Counted from the first letter of the stretch, positions 11,900 to 23,814 are shown. The stretch: DNA of 64,000 nt from Vanilla planifolia (GCA_023846275.1 CM043875.1:1485569-1549568); one strand, 5' to 3'. Notes: generated from the letters alone by a model not told the origin. Program-made: numbers and translations.

Positions 11900-14370
11900 G
11901 AGTTTGGAGAAGGATCTTGTAGCTATAAATAAGCAATCAGAGATCTCTTAAAAAACCATGAGCCAGTTCTGGGAATGATAAGGGCAAGTGAGAGATGTGG
12001 TTTTCTTTGGAGTAGATTTGAACATCTTTGTTTCTTTTGAAAGCTTTGTCTAGGCTTTTGAGTAAGATGTTGCTCAACTGAAAAAGGAGCTAGACTTGCA
12101 AGTAGTTGGTTGTCATGATGCAAGGGACAAAGATAGTTTGTTTCTATAAGGATGTTGTTTTTCATAGAATACATCAAGGCAAAAGGATACTCAATAGTAA
12201 CCAAAATTGGCATGTTACAGTATGTCAAGAGTGTGTTGAATATTTCTTCAACATATTTACTATTTGCCTCAAATGTCCTACAAGATGTCCAATAGCTAGT
12301 AATTTGTCTCCTCCTCTTGCCCCTTAGGGTTGGAATGAGTGACTATGGCAAACTTTATGGCTACTTTTTTTCATTTGTAGAGGTTTTGAATATCTTTGTT
12401 GTTAAAGAACCTTACATTTTTGGTCAGGATGCTAGGGTCAGGCTATTCCTACACATGATACTTGATTGGTGGAACTTGTTGATTTGAAAGCCTTTCATCT
12501 TTATCATCAATTTGGCCTCGATCCACTTAGTGAAGTAATTTATGATGAAAAATAAGAAGGTTTGTCATTACGAATCCTTCAAGATGATTTGAGAAAGTTC
12601 ATTTGCTAGAGGAGAGTAAGTGGCTAGGAAATATCTATTGATTTCAAATTTGAGGTGAGTTGTTTGGTGATAGGGAAATAAATCTGATGCTAGACATGCT
12701 TCCAAAGCAAAATCTTCAGTGACCCACCTAATTATGGGCCAGTAGTATCTTTTTTATGTAAATTGAGCATTAAGAGTTCTGCCCGTTGAGTGACTCATAG
12801 TCTCCCTCATGGATTGAGGACAAGATGGAGACATTTGCATGAGGGGCTGTTGAAGGACCAGCGATGTTACCTATTCATTAACACATGTTTGGTGGTTCGT
12901 CCCTTTGTTGCACTTTTTGGGATGATGTGAGCAAGGTCTCCTCTTTCAAGTAGCACACTAAATCATCCATTTATGGCGTTCCACATCCATGACCAGCAGC
13001 TGGGGAAGGGATATGGTCAGAGCAACCAATTACTGGATAATCTTCTTGTTGATTCTATTTTTATGGGAGATCCATGTGTTAAACCTGTTTGCAGGACTTT
13101 TTGAAATATGGTATGATATAGTTTGAGTATTTCATCCTTCATTTTAAATTTTCTCTTGAATTGCTCCATAAAAAATTGTCATTGAGAAAATGTATTGAGC
13201 ACATTCTATATCTCTTAATGAAATTTAGATTATCTAGCATGGCATCAAATTTGGCTTGGTTGTTGGATTCTTTGAAACCGAAGTAAAAGGCATTGAGAAA
13301 GGGGATTTGAGAAGGACCAATCTGCTTAATGCCTACTCCGCAATGCTCACTGATGGCATCATTAATGAATATTTTCAATGAAGTGTCATTACAACCCTTC
13401 ATTGGTTTTTTTGACATGGCTAGCTCTGATGAAAGCTGGACCAGGGCTTGCTCGCTTCCCTCAAGGACTACTTGAGTTTGTACTTGTTGAGTTTGATGAA
13501 CTAATTTTGCATTCTCTTGAATAGACCTGAAATGGGGAGAATGCACCTTAATGGGTTGCTTGTCATAAACATTTTGGATTGAGCTTGTCTTAAGTTCCTT
13601 TTTGCTGTGATAAGGACTATGGCAAGTTTATCCAACATGAGTGACCTTGTATTTGTTTCATGGAGGACATGGCTGGTTTAGTATATTGGTTATTGTACCT
13701 TGAATTTCTCTTAGACTAGCATCACTTTCGTGACCTTGTCACTGGTCCTGAGGTAGATAAGCAACTTTTGTTTTTGGGGTTATGGGCTGCTCAATAAGGT
13801 TGTACTGGTGAGTTACCTCTTCAAATATTGGAAAGACACCTTGCACTCATCATTCCGAACTAAGTTCATGTCTCATTGAGCTTTGAAGGAAAGACACTTG
13901 CTGGCTAACAAGGAAACGAAACAGTTGAGGTCTGCTATGCATCTTGTCAGCTTCTGGATGTCTTAGTTTTTGAAAAAGACACCTTAAGGATGCCCATTTT
14001 CTTATCCAAGGTGGCTCTTATTCCTTTAGTCGAGACTATCTAGCCAAGGAATTTCCCCAATGAGGCCATGAATGTGCTTGTAGTTGGGTTTAGGCAGATC
14101 TAGTATTTCCTCAGCATTTTGAACATCTCGCATAAATCTTGCAGATTCCAGTCGAATTTGGGTCGGTTGCTTTGATGTCTGTCAGCCCAAATTGCATCAT
14201 CTTGTTGCAGAACATATTGAAGTTAGTGATGAAAGTCATATTCCCCTTGTGCTCGACCAGGCAAATGTGGTGCTACCTTAAGAATGCCTCCAAGAAGCTC
14301 ATAATAGGGTGCTTAACATATGAATTGTATGTCGACCATATCATACAATGGGAAGTTGTAAGGCGTAGTT
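11900..14370 (-). mobile_element. Degenerate Ty3/gypsy retrotransposon pol region
   Basis: On the minus strand, fragments of a gypsy polyprotein occur in the expected order from high to low coordinates. Reverse transcriptase pieces are at about 14340-13880 (LEAF...HHICLVEH, NMFCNKMMQFGLTD, then in another frame NLQDLCEMFKMLRKY and LGKFLG). RNase H is at 13546-13139 (FGFKESNNQAKFDAML, like the family's NNEAEYEAL). Integrase pieces are at about 12545-11950 (YFTKWIEA and downstream). Many stops and frameshifts break the frame. The stretch from FGLTD runs straight into the DLxEMF part, so the segment carrying the catalytic YxDD motif is missing. I could not define LTRs or gag. Confidence 0.75.
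13139..13546 (-). pseudogene. Gypsy RNase H domain fragment
   Basis: An open frame of 135 codons inside the gypsy relic. Residues about 58-110 resemble the archaeal-type RNase H of Ty3/gypsy plant elements: IFINDAISEHCGVGI corresponds to the family's (V/F)DGASxxxGxGAG start, and FKESNNQAKFDAML to the second catalytic region (Glu kept). The first catalytic Asp-Gly is changed to Asn-Asp. It is a fragment of the larger decayed pol and is unlikely to be expressed as a gene. Confidence 0.6.
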
Positions 14371-14374
14371 AAAA

Positions 14375-16100
14375 CTTCTTGTTGATGATCAAGTATTAAA
14401 TATATGATATGCTAATTGGATGATATGATAAATTGATTGAATAGCCTTAAGTGACTAGACTATGATTTCAGACAAGGCTTTATACCTTAATAAACATTGA
14501 CAATATTATACAATAGAGTATGATTTTGTGACATTCTGGAGTATTTTAGGAAATATGATGTTGGTGTTTTTGTTTTATAAATTGATGATGCAAATCCCAT
14601 AATTTTTTGTTAAGAAAAAATGAACTTGGTGTTCAAAGTGAGCTTTTCCTTTGAAGGAATTTCTCTAGATGCTTCTAGTATCACTTGGGAAGAACTTTGA
14701 CCATAGTAGAAAAAGACATTGAATATGTTCATCTTTCCCTTTTTCTTCTCCCTCTCTATATTTTTCTTTCTTCCATCTATTTTCTTTTACACAGCTTTTT
14801 GCTTTTGCCATTGCATTTACAAAAAGGATAGGGTCCAATGATTTTGCTCTACCAATACTGAAATCATAGAATGCCTCTAACAAAAAAAATAAATAAATAA
14901 AAGCCCATAGCATGGTTCTCTAATACGTTCTTGACAAAATAAAAAGCATGATCACAGATAGAGTGGTCATAATTTAAAAGTCCTTTGCAGATAGGAAATG
15001 TGGCATTGTCTTCATAAATCCATTCTTGATCAAGAACTATATGAATGGTGGTCATATGTATCATATCACATCAAACATGGTGTCCATAATCAATAGGTAC
15101 AAGGTATCACCATGATTTTTAAATAATTCATATCAATTTAGGGTGCAAATTATGTCAAATAGAATTGTGGCCTAACTTGGATCAAATCAACATTTAGAGG
15201 TTCAAGTTAGGTCTAATAGTTACTAAGGTCAATCTTTGATTCTTTAAACACTGGGTAGAATTAAATTGTGTCCCTTCTCAGTTGTCATAATCGGGTTGTG
15301 GGGAACTTTGTGTAAAAAAAGAGAAGGGGAGGAATGACCTTCTATGCTGCTGGAAGTGTCTAGGTGCTCAGCTTGGCTTGGAAAAACTTAAAGCAGTGGA
15401 GTAGCTTAGCAAGGCAAATGGAAGCAGCAAGACTTGGCATGGCCAAGCATGGGAAGTTGATGCTGCAAGTGGCACCCTGGCCTCAAGCAAGCACTTAAAA
15501 GAATATTAGGTTGTTGTGGAAGATAAGTTCTGATGATTGAGAGGGAAATTTGGAGTGCAGTGTCTCTGTTATATGCCATTGAAACTTACGTGTGAGAACG
15601 TGGATACAAAAAGACTAAGTGACCTCAGACTGCAGTAACACTAACTAATGTGGTGTTGGATGTGGTAAAGTGATGTTTTAGATGAACTTTCAATTGGAGA
15701 AGCTTGAAAGAATCAAATATTAGTAAAGAAGTTCGATTAGGACCCAATTCCACTAAGTAATCTCATTTTTTTCTTAAGGAATGTCAACCTAAATGGGAGA
15801 AAGACAAGTTGAGACATATCATCCTTGGTTAAGGAACAAACAATAATTACATAGTAATGCCAATCTGATGTAGGACACGACATGAAGGCATACTTTGATG
15901 TCAAAAGTACTTGATAGAATTGATTAATCTTGTCCTGTTTACAAATGTGATAATAGAAGCAAGAATAAACAACCATAGTAAATGCATAAGGAAAAGAGAA
16001 ATTGGTTGACTGAGAAGAGTAAAGGAAAATCAATATGTTAGATGTACTTAGGCTTGATGTGGTTTTACCTTTGGAGTCTTTCCTGGTGGCACTATTGAGA
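14375..16100. other. Intergenic DNA between two retrotransposons
   Basis: No gene is recognised here. The minus-strand open frames at 14665-14913 and 14864-15064 show no domain. The stretch 15300-15500 is more GC-balanced and may belong to the gypsy element, but I cannot support that from the sequence. Confidence 0.4.
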
Positions 16101-16104
16101 ATCT

Positions 16105-16213
16105 TGTTTTCAGAATAGTACTCCAAACAAATTACGAGTTTAAGGTGTAGGATGAACAGGATGAAAATAAAAAAACTTCTTTGCTTATTCATCATATCCA
16201 ATACAATGTTACA

Positions 16214-16300
<87 letters not shown>

Positions 16301-16387
16301 CCACAAGAAATTTCTAGAATTAAACTAACTTTAACAACAACTAACATTACAAATAATGACTTAACTAAATTTGATCATTACTATCAC
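16105..16387 (-). repeat. Copia 3' LTR with microsatellite expansion
   Basis: It matches the right LTR over tcagaatagnactccaaa at its left end, ccacaagaaatttct in the middle and ttaactaaattt near its right end. Between the first two blocks it carries a long (AC)n(AT)n tract that is only a short tatatgtatatata in the partner, making this copy about 130 bp longer. Confidence 0.75.
16217..16299. repeat. Compound microsatellite (AC)n(AT)n
   Basis: About 21 AC units (16217-16258) run directly into about 20 AT units (16259-16299), inside the left LTR of the copia element. The open frame that crosses it on the minus strand (15737-16306) encodes Tyr-Ile and Cys-Val runs and is not a gene. Confidence 0.97.
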
Positions 16388-16720
16388 CAAGTTCTACTTC
16401 AAGTGATTTAGTAAAAATATCAGCAACTTGATCTTGCGTTATTACATAAGTTAACTCTACGTCTTTGTTCTTCAAATGCTCTCGAATAAAATGAAAATAA
16501 ATATCAATATGTTTGCTTCTTGCATGATATACTGAATTCTTTCCCAAAATAATAGTATATTTACTGTCAATATAAATTTTTGTTGCACTATTTTATACAT
16601 TTTTAATCTCTTTTAACAATCTTCGAAGCCATATAGCATGACTAACATAAATAGAAGCTGCAACGTATTCTGCTTCTCAAGTTGAAAGCGTGACAATAGA
16701 TTGTTTTTTAGACATTCATA
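16365..16720 (-). pseudogene. Copia RNase H domain remnant
   Basis: On the minus strand the remnant reads TLST-stop-EAEYVAA (about 16690-16655), then, after 16547, RSKHIDIYFHFIREHL and VADIFTKSLE. These are the characteristic C-terminal copia RNase H motifs (EAEY, R(T)KHIDIRxHFIRE, ADxFTK). A stop replaces the residue before EAEY. The frame ends close to the left LTR, as expected for the 3' end of pol. Confidence 0.8.
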
Positions 16721-16779
16721 AAAATGCAGTGTTTTTAATATAAAAGGAAAATCCTGAATTACTTTTTCGATCATCTATA

Positions 16780-17800
16780 TCTCCACCCCAATCACTATCC
16801 GAGTATCCAACAAGTTGAAATATGTTAGAATATAAATAAAACATTCCATAATTTAAAGTACCTCAGATATAGCATAGAATCCTTTTAGTTACTTTTCAAT
16901 GTTGTTCTTTCGATTCATCCACAAATCGGCTTACTAATCCAACTCCATAAAGAATGTCTGGTCTTGTGCAAGTCAAATACCATAAACATCCTATCAAACT
17001 TTTATAAAGAGTGGGATTTACTACATTGTCTTCATCATATCGTGATAATTTTACTCCACAATCAACCAGTGTATTGACTGGATTTCAATCTTCCATCTTA
17101 AACCTCTTAAGAATCTCCTTTATAAAATGCTCGTATGGTAAATATACCTTCTTCAAGTTGTTTAACTTCTAATCCAATAAAATAAGACATTAGACCCATT
17201 TCTGTTGTCTAAAACTCTTTTGTCATAACTTATTTGAATTCTTCATTTAATTTTAAAGAATTACCTATAAAAATAAGATCATCCACATACAAAGAAATAA
17301 ATAATATTTATCTTTTCTTTTGTTTCATATATAGAGTAGGTTCATATGGATATGAATAAATCCATTATCTTTAAAATATGAGTCAATTCTTAAGCTCCAA
17401 ACTTTTGGTGCTTGTTTTAAGCCATAGAGTACTTTTTTTAATTTCAAAAATTTTTCTTCTTGTCCTTTTTTCACATAGCCCGTAAGTTGTTTAATATAAA
17501 TCTCTTCCTCTAAATAGTCATTTAGAAAAGCTAACTTCATATCAAGTTAAAAAACTTGCCATTTATTTTGAGCCGATATTGCAAGCATCAATCGAATAGT
17601 TTCTATTTAAGCAACAGGAGCAAAAATTTCATTGTAATCAATCCCAGCCTTTTGAGTGTGACCTTTTGTTATAAGTCTTGTCTTGTATTTTTCAACCTCT
17701 TGTGCACTCTTCTTTATCTTATAAACCCATTTTACATCAATAGGTTTATGCCTTTTTGGTAAATTAATAGGCTCTCATGTTTCGTTTCTTTCAATAGAAG
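16780..17800 (-). pseudogene. Copia reverse transcriptase remnant
   Basis: In minus-strand order one reads a start resembling WVYKIKKSAQEVEKYKTRL, then KGHTQKAGIDYNEIFAPV, then a stop where Gln is expected before LDMKLAFLNDYLEEEIY, then KKVLYGLKQAPKVW, and then YVDD at 17278-17289. These are the standard Ty1/copia RT blocks. The catalytic YVDD survives, but there are internal stops and frameshifts. Confidence 0.85.
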
Positions 17801-18062
17801 ATATCTCTTTATCCATAGCCTTCTTCTATTTCTCATTTTTATTGCATCATTAAAAGTAATAATTTCTTCATTTAGCAAAAAAACAAATAAGATTAAGTGG
17901 AGTCATTACCTCATATAGATCATAAATGCTTTTAGTTTCTTTGTATTATAGGATCTTTTTCATTTGATGATGATGATGTAAGAGATGACAGTGATGTAAC
18001 TTCTCCATTTTTCTCAATAATTTGCTCTTCTTCTTGTATCATTATTGAGTTTTTTTCTAATC

Positions 18063-18901
18063 TCATATACCATCTTCATGAAACCCTACATCTTGACTTA
18101 TAATAACTTTCTTCTCTTTTGGTTCATAAAGTTTATAAGCTTTAGATCTTGTATTGTAGCCAAGGAAAATGCTAACTTGATCCTCTTTTGATCGGGTATG
18201 TGTGCATAGGCTATGCATCCAAAAATTTTGAAATGTGATACATTCGGCTTGAATCCACTCCATGCTTCTTGTGGAGTTAATCTTTCCAAATTTTTTGTTG
18301 GACATCTATTCAACAAATAAATTGCACAATTGATAGCCTCCGCCCAAAATTCTTTAGGTATTTCCTTAGTTTTTAGCATGCTTCGAACCATATCAAGAAT
18401 GGTGCGATTCTTTTTCTCTGCTACATCATTTTGTTGAGATGAATATGTTGTGGTTAATGTTCTCCATATACCATGAGCTTTACAATATTCTTCAAACTCC
18501 TTAGATGTGAATTCACCTCCTCAATTCGATCACATCGCTTTAAGTTTACAGCCACTTTGGTTTTCCACCAAAATTTTGGGCTCTTTGAATGTTTGGAGTG
18601 CTTTTGACTTCTCTTTTAAAAACTAAATCCATAATTTTCTACTAAAGTCATCAATAAAAGCTAGAAAATAACGATAGCACCTAAATGAAATTGAAGTAGT
18701 TGGTCCACATATGTTGATGTGAATAAGTTGAAGAGGCTTGTGTGCTTTTTTGAAAGACTCTTTTGGAAAACTTTTTGTATACTTTCCAAGTACATATCCT
18801 TCACATAATTCATTTGGTATATTGATGTATGATATCCCTTTTATCATTTTTTTGTTTGATAGAAGTTTAACGGTACTAAAATTAACATGTCCAAATCTCA
18901 A
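18063..18901 (-). pseudogene. Copia integrase remnant with pre-integrase zinc-binding part
   Basis: The part at 18901-18623 reads MRFGHVNFSTVKLL (GAG-pre-integrase), then LQLIHINICGPTT and FLAFIDDFSRKLWI. The family has HTDxCGP, so the first catalytic Asp of the DDE triad is Asn here; the second Asp region (FIDDFSR) is kept. Further on, two stops break the block before GGEFTSKEF (about 18540). At 18391-18063 the C-terminal part reads VRSMLKTKEIPKEFWAEA and NRCPTKNLERLTPQEAW, as in copia integrases. Confidence 0.85.
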
Positions 18902-19060
18902 GTGCCATAGTCAAGAACTGTCATTTATACAAGCACTTAGATATTTAATAATATGCTTAATATTAAGAACAAACATGCGATTTTGTTCCATAGAAATATG
19001 AGCAATAAGTTTATTTTTCTTCCTTAAAGAAATACTTTTGTTTCTCATATGTATGTCAAA

Positions 19061-19294
19061 TTATTTTTTCAATAATTGTTCAAGACTAAGAATATTTGTT
19101 TTCATCTTCGGAACATAATAAATATTAGAGATAAATTGTTGAGTACCATCTTTGACTCGAATAAGAATCTTACCAATACCTTTTACCCTTAATTTGGAAG
19201 CATCTCCAAATGAGACATGGCCATCCACTGATTCATCTTGCTCTATAAAGATTTCTTTTTGCCTGCACATATGATTACTTGCTTCGGAGTCCAA
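19061..19294 (-). pseudogene. Copia aspartic protease remnant
   Basis: The 77-codon fragment begins DSEASNHMC. The copia protease active site is DSGAS(N/S)HM, so the Gly next to the catalytic Asp has become Glu, which is compatible with a single G-to-A change. The downstream block [21 protein letters not shown] and the end [11 protein letters not shown] match the usual protease-to-integrase linker. Confidence 0.85.
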
Positions 19295-19297
19295 GTA

Positions 19298-20330
19298 TCA
19301 TAAATGTTGATCTATAGATTCTCTTTCTCTTTTTATTAGCAAAAGTATTTCCTCTTCAACATTTTTCTTTTTAGCATAATTGATTTTCTTATGCACTTGA
19401 TTAGAAGGATTAGACCAACAATCTGAAGAATAATGCCCATATCTATTACAATTATAACATTGGATGTTATTTTTATCATACCTTTTGTCTCTTTCTCTTT
19501 GACTTTTTTCACTTCTGTATTGGTTGTTTTCTTCATGGTATGTAATTACCACAACCTTACCCACGACCATGTATTCCACGACCTCGAGCATTTTCTCGAC
19601 AACGTCCACGGCCACGACCATGAATGCGACCTTCTTGATTAATTTGTTCTTTTTTTGTTTCTTTCATTGTGAGGCTACTTTGAAGAACATGTTTCAATGG
19701 TTGTGTGCTTCTCCTTTGAATATGATGCTCACGAGTTTGAAGTGAACCCATAAGTTCTTTAATCTTCATGGTCTCTAAGTCTTTAAACTCTTCAATAACT
19801 GTCACAACATAATCATATTTATAAGGTAATGATCGTAAAATTTTCTCTATCGCTCACTTGTCTTCAAATGCTTCCCCATTCCTTTTTAGTTGATTAACTA
19901 CAGTTAACACTCTTGTCAAATACTCTAAAATGCTTTCTGATTCCTTCATTTGTAAGGCTTCAAATTCATCTCTCAAAGTTTGGAAACGTACCTTTTTTAC
20001 TTTATCATCACCTTTATATGCAATTTGCAAGAGCTCTCAAGCTTGCTTTGCATTATTTGTACTAGCCACCTTCTCAAATAGGGCCTCATCTAAGCCTTGA
20101 TAAATGAAGAAAAGTGCTTTCTTATCTTTTTATCTTAATTCTGTTAACTTTGTCTTTTGATTTTGTGTAAGAATGACTTCATCTTTAACCTCTTCATACT
20201 ATTTATCAACAATCTCTCAAACATCTTGACTCCCAAATAATGCTTTCATCTGTATACTCTAATTATCATAATTATTAGTAAGACGAGGGATAGGAAGTAC
20301 ATTATTTGTCATCTTTGCGAGATCTTTCTT
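19298..20330 (-). pseudogene. Copia gag remnant (UBN2-type) with zinc knuckle
   Basis: From 20330 downwards the minus strand reads NNYDN-stop-SIQMKALFGSQDV-stop-EIV, [40 protein letters not shown]-stop, then LPYKYDYVVTVIEEFKDL, ending with a CCHC zinc knuckle CYNCNRYGHYSSDC near 19460-19420. This is the gag polypeptide of plant copia elements. At least four stops occupy positions where the family has Trp (about 20260, 20218, 20038 and 19855). Confidence 0.85.
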
Positions 20331-20333
20331 TGC

Positions 20334-20345
20334 GCTCTGATACCA
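20334..20345 (-). other. Retrotransposon primer binding site (tRNA-iMet)
   Basis: The minus strand reads TGGTATCAGAGC, the standard plant copia primer binding site complementary to the 3' end of initiator methionyl tRNA. It lies six bases inside the right LTR edge, which fixes the 5' end of the element at the right and the orientation as minus. Confidence 0.93.
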
Positions 20346-20351
20346 CTTTAT

Positions 20352-20502
20352 TGTCAGAATAGCACTCCAAATAAAATACAAATTTAAGATAGAAGATAAA
20401 CAACTATATGTATATATAACCACAAGAAATTTCTAAAATTAAACTAACTTAGACCACAATAACGTACTACTTAACTAAATTTGTCCATTACCATCACAAA
20501 GC
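20352..20502 (-). repeat. Copia 5' LTR
   Basis: This roughly 150-bp LTR starts tgtcagaatagcactccaaa (plus-strand view) next to the primer binding site and ends near ccatcacaaag. It matches the left LTR at 16105-16387 apart from the microsatellite. Several substitutions between the two indicate an insertion that is not recent. Confidence 0.8.
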
Positions 20503-20505
20503 TAT

Positions 20506-23500
20506 GAATCATAATCAATTTTGACTAACTATATGACTCATAACCAACTTTGACTATAACAAATTAATTATCTAAATACTTTATATATATATATATATAT
20601 AATTAAGTTCATTTTCTAACAAATTCGTGAATCACTCCAATGCTTTAAAGGGAACATCACGTGTGGGCTTCTAAACAAACATCTTATTCGAAAATTCATG
20701 GGGTTTTTAAGAGAAGAATACTTTAGCATACCAAAGAATCTAATCTATTGTATTGTATTATTGGCACAATTGATTCATTGGAACTCATAATTGTCTTGAA
20801 CAATCCAATCAGGCCTTCATACCATCTAATTAGTAGATCTTATAGTATGATATGCATTTCCCTCAGCAAATAAAATTTTAATCATCAATTTACAATCTCT
20901 CATTTTATATTATTGCCAACTATAATAACATTGTGAACTTCAAAGAGTATAGTATCACTCAAAATATCTATCATAAGCATTGACTTAAACTAATAAGTCC
21001 TAGTTACATCTTGTCTTGACTAATTCAAGCATTAGTGGCTCAACTAAATTTAAATAGGGTTCTTTCTTTTAGCCTTAGAATGCACTTTTCTTTGTGACGG
21101 ATTCATTCAAGTCTAAGGGAATGCTCCTACATCACTCCAAGAATAAATGATCAAGAACCTTGGCATATAGTAATGGTTAAAGCACATATTTCTTTTGTAG
21201 TTATGCTAGGCATGGTTTTCTGCAAAGCGCATAACCATATGCCAAGTGCTCTACTCATTTTGAAGGATCAAAAAAGTGGATATAGTACATGTATGTATTA
21301 TATAGTATATACATGTGTGTTGTATCTTATGTATAACAAATTGAGGTTTTCCTATCCGTTATTGGGTTTTTATAAATTAAATTCGAACAACATAAAAATG
21401 AGTTAAAAGTGATATGTGAAGTTCTCTTACAGAAGAATTTGTTGGAAAGTTAAAATAGGTTTTTAGTGTAGTTATGATAAACATTTGCAAGTTTTAGGTC
21501 TAGAACAAAGTAAAGTGGTCTTGACCAAACAATGGAGAAATTCCATGACACACAAATCTACCAGCAGCTGTTTATTAGCCAGAGGATGATGACCTGCTTG
21601 AAAGAAAGCTTTTCCTGGTGGTTGCTTAATGGTTGAATTCTGTGATAGCTGTGGTAAAAGGTCTAGTATTTGGGCTGTGGGAGAGGAAGGTGAAAATAAG
21701 TAGAATAGAGAGGGATTCCAGACCATTTTTTGAAAGGGGGTTTTAATTACTTGGAAGTCCAATTCGTCAGGCATTTTGCTTGATACTAGGAACAAAGTGT
21801 CCGATGGATAGTCTTGATGATGGGTTTGTATATAAGTTATCATCGGCCTTTGTTTGAATTCGATGTTATGCCATTGAGGGCATTAACCTCATGGGAACTA
21901 GATGTTAGGCCATTGAGGGCATTGGCCTTATGTGAATTGGTGTTAGGACATTGAGGTTATCGACCTCGTGGGAACTATATTTAAGGCATTAAGATCAATA
22001 TGTGTTTGATCTAACTTCTATGGAACATCTTGATGTTGCAAAAACCTTCCCATCCTCGATTTGACCAACATTCGATTTGTTGGAGAAATGGAGTGACTTC
22101 ATCTTTTGCTTCCGACACATTCGATTTGACCGACATTGTCGAGTTTATTGTTATTAATATACACGGTTAGCCACATTGGACAATTTGTTTAATCTCTAAC
22201 TGTTAAAGTATCTACATTCTTCACACATTACAAATGATGCACATAAAGCAAAGGGTGAGCTCTTTGAACATGTTAGCTGTTCTTTGTCAAGGAAATTCAC
22301 TCAGGCCTCTCCATTTTTTTTTTTAACCACAGTTTTGCTTGAAATTATCTTAAATTTCACTTCAATAAAATATAATTTCAGTCAATACTTTCTGTTGATA
22401 TTTAATTTTTGTGTTCTTTTTTTTTTATTATTTCACTTGAATCAGACAAAGAAATCAATATGAGGGGAAAATGGAGGATAAAAGCTGAAGGGGATTAAAG
22501 CACTGAAGGTTTGACTGCCTTTTCTGTTCGTTATTTGTTTACATGTTCTCCTTTTCATGTTCTCTCTTTTCCACTGCGTTAGAAAATTAAAAGCTTGCTT
22601 TTTTACATATTTGTGTAAAATTAATGGAAAATCTATTTTAAAATGAAGAATAAATCTGATAATTTTCTATAAATTGATGGCTTTGGAATTTTTTTCTTCT
22701 TTATTTGCTTATACTTTGTTATGCTTAGTTTGGCTATGGTTGTCTAGAAAGTTGTTTATTTTACGAGAATTATTCTTATCAAGAAAAACACTTTTTTTAA
22801 TAAGTAGCATTATTTTAAAGCTTTAGCTATTTTTCTTGTGAAATTAATTATACTTAGACAAAAAGTCTTTCTCACTCATAGTCAAGTTTTGTCTTGTTCT
22901 TATTTATAGTTATTTAAAAAAAAGTTCTTTTTAATCACTTATTTTAAGCAAAATATATTTAATTATGAAGTTTTCATATTCTTATGTGAGGAGCACGAAA
23001 AAAGCTTGAACAGAAAAAATTTGAATTCATAAAAATAGTTTTTTTTTTTTTTAAATAAGAAACATTTAATATTATATAATAAATTAATTTAATATGCATT
23101 TTTTGTAACAGAACGAATTTAGTTTTTGAGCACTGAAAATTCATTAGATGTTTGTTTGCCTATTAACCCAATGAAGAGGATCATCAATTTCTAGCTGTCT
23201 TTAAAGGCAGATTTGTTTATTTCACTTTTTAAAAAGAGCCGAATCAAAGTTCTATTTACAAGACAATTATTTAATGAAACTTTGCAAATTTAAAATGATA
23301 TTTTTGTTCTTTAGAATTACAGTTTTTATCCTTTTTCATTTTCAGGTTGCTTGATTAATATGTAACAAAATAAAACATTATTATGTGACATCATTCCTTT
23401 GAGATAACCAAAATTTTTTGCAAATTAAATTTTGTAAAAATAGTTTCTCTGCTTACATAATTTTATTTTTGTATTTTAAATTTTTTATTAGACTTGGGAA

Positions 23501-23640
23501 TTGTACAGTAATCTCCATGAGGTAATGATGTAAAAACAAATAAAAATATTGGATTAATACCCCTAAAGTAATTCTGGCAAATATGAAGGTCCAATATGTA
23601 AAATGACACCTAAAATAGAGTACAGACGAGGGAGTGATCG
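20506..23640. other. Intergenic DNA upstream of the DUF630/DUF632 gene
   Basis: No gene is recognised. It includes an AT dinucleotide run near 20580-20602 and a minus-strand open frame of 123 codons (21472-21843), rich in Leu, Gln and Pro, without a recognisable domain. It also holds a short tandem repeat (listed separately) and AT-rich DNA from 22.3 to 23.6 kb. Confidence 0.45.
21862..21978 (+). repeat. Three imperfect 39-bp tandem repeats
   Basis: Units start at 21862, 21901 and 21940. Each carries a gatgttaggccattgaggg-type half and an acctcatgggaacta-type half, and a degenerate fourth unit follows. About 50-160 bp downstream the phrase cgatttgacc(a/g)acatt occurs twice. Unit length and arrangement do not fit CRISPR or a known satellite. 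Confidence 0.8.
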
Positions 23641-23814
23641 AACGCGGGCGGAATAGAATATGGGCGGGTTTTTCCTGATCTAAAAAAGGCGTCTTTTCTT
23701 GCTCGCTCACTCCCTCTCAAAGGCTACTCGTCGTCGTCCCTTTCCATTTCCACTTCCGACGTTTCCTTTCCTTGCTTTCTTGCCCCCTCCTCTTTCCCGG
23801 AGATCGGCAGTGCG

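Larger units (their letters stand above)
16105..20505 (-). mobile_element. Nearly full-length Ty1/copia LTR retrotransposon, inactive
   Basis: This minus-strand element has matching LTR-like ends (about 16105-16387 and 20352-20502), a primer binding site complementary to initiator Met tRNA at 20334-20345, and then gag, protease, integrase, reverse transcriptase and RNase H in copia order. All domains can be followed by similarity, but the frame is broken by stops and shifts. Several catalytic residues are changed: protease DSGAS is DSEAS and the integrase first Asp is Asn. The RT active-site YVDD is intact (17278-17289). No clear target-site duplication was found; GAATC occurs just outside the left end (16099-16103) and near the right end (20506-20510) but does not fit the exact LTR edges. 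Confidence 0.88.

Noticed and set aside
15737-16306. A 189-codon minus-strand frame with Tyr-Ile and Cys-Val runs
   Set aside because: Its start is a translated (AC)n(AT)n microsatellite inside an LTR and the rest shows no domain.
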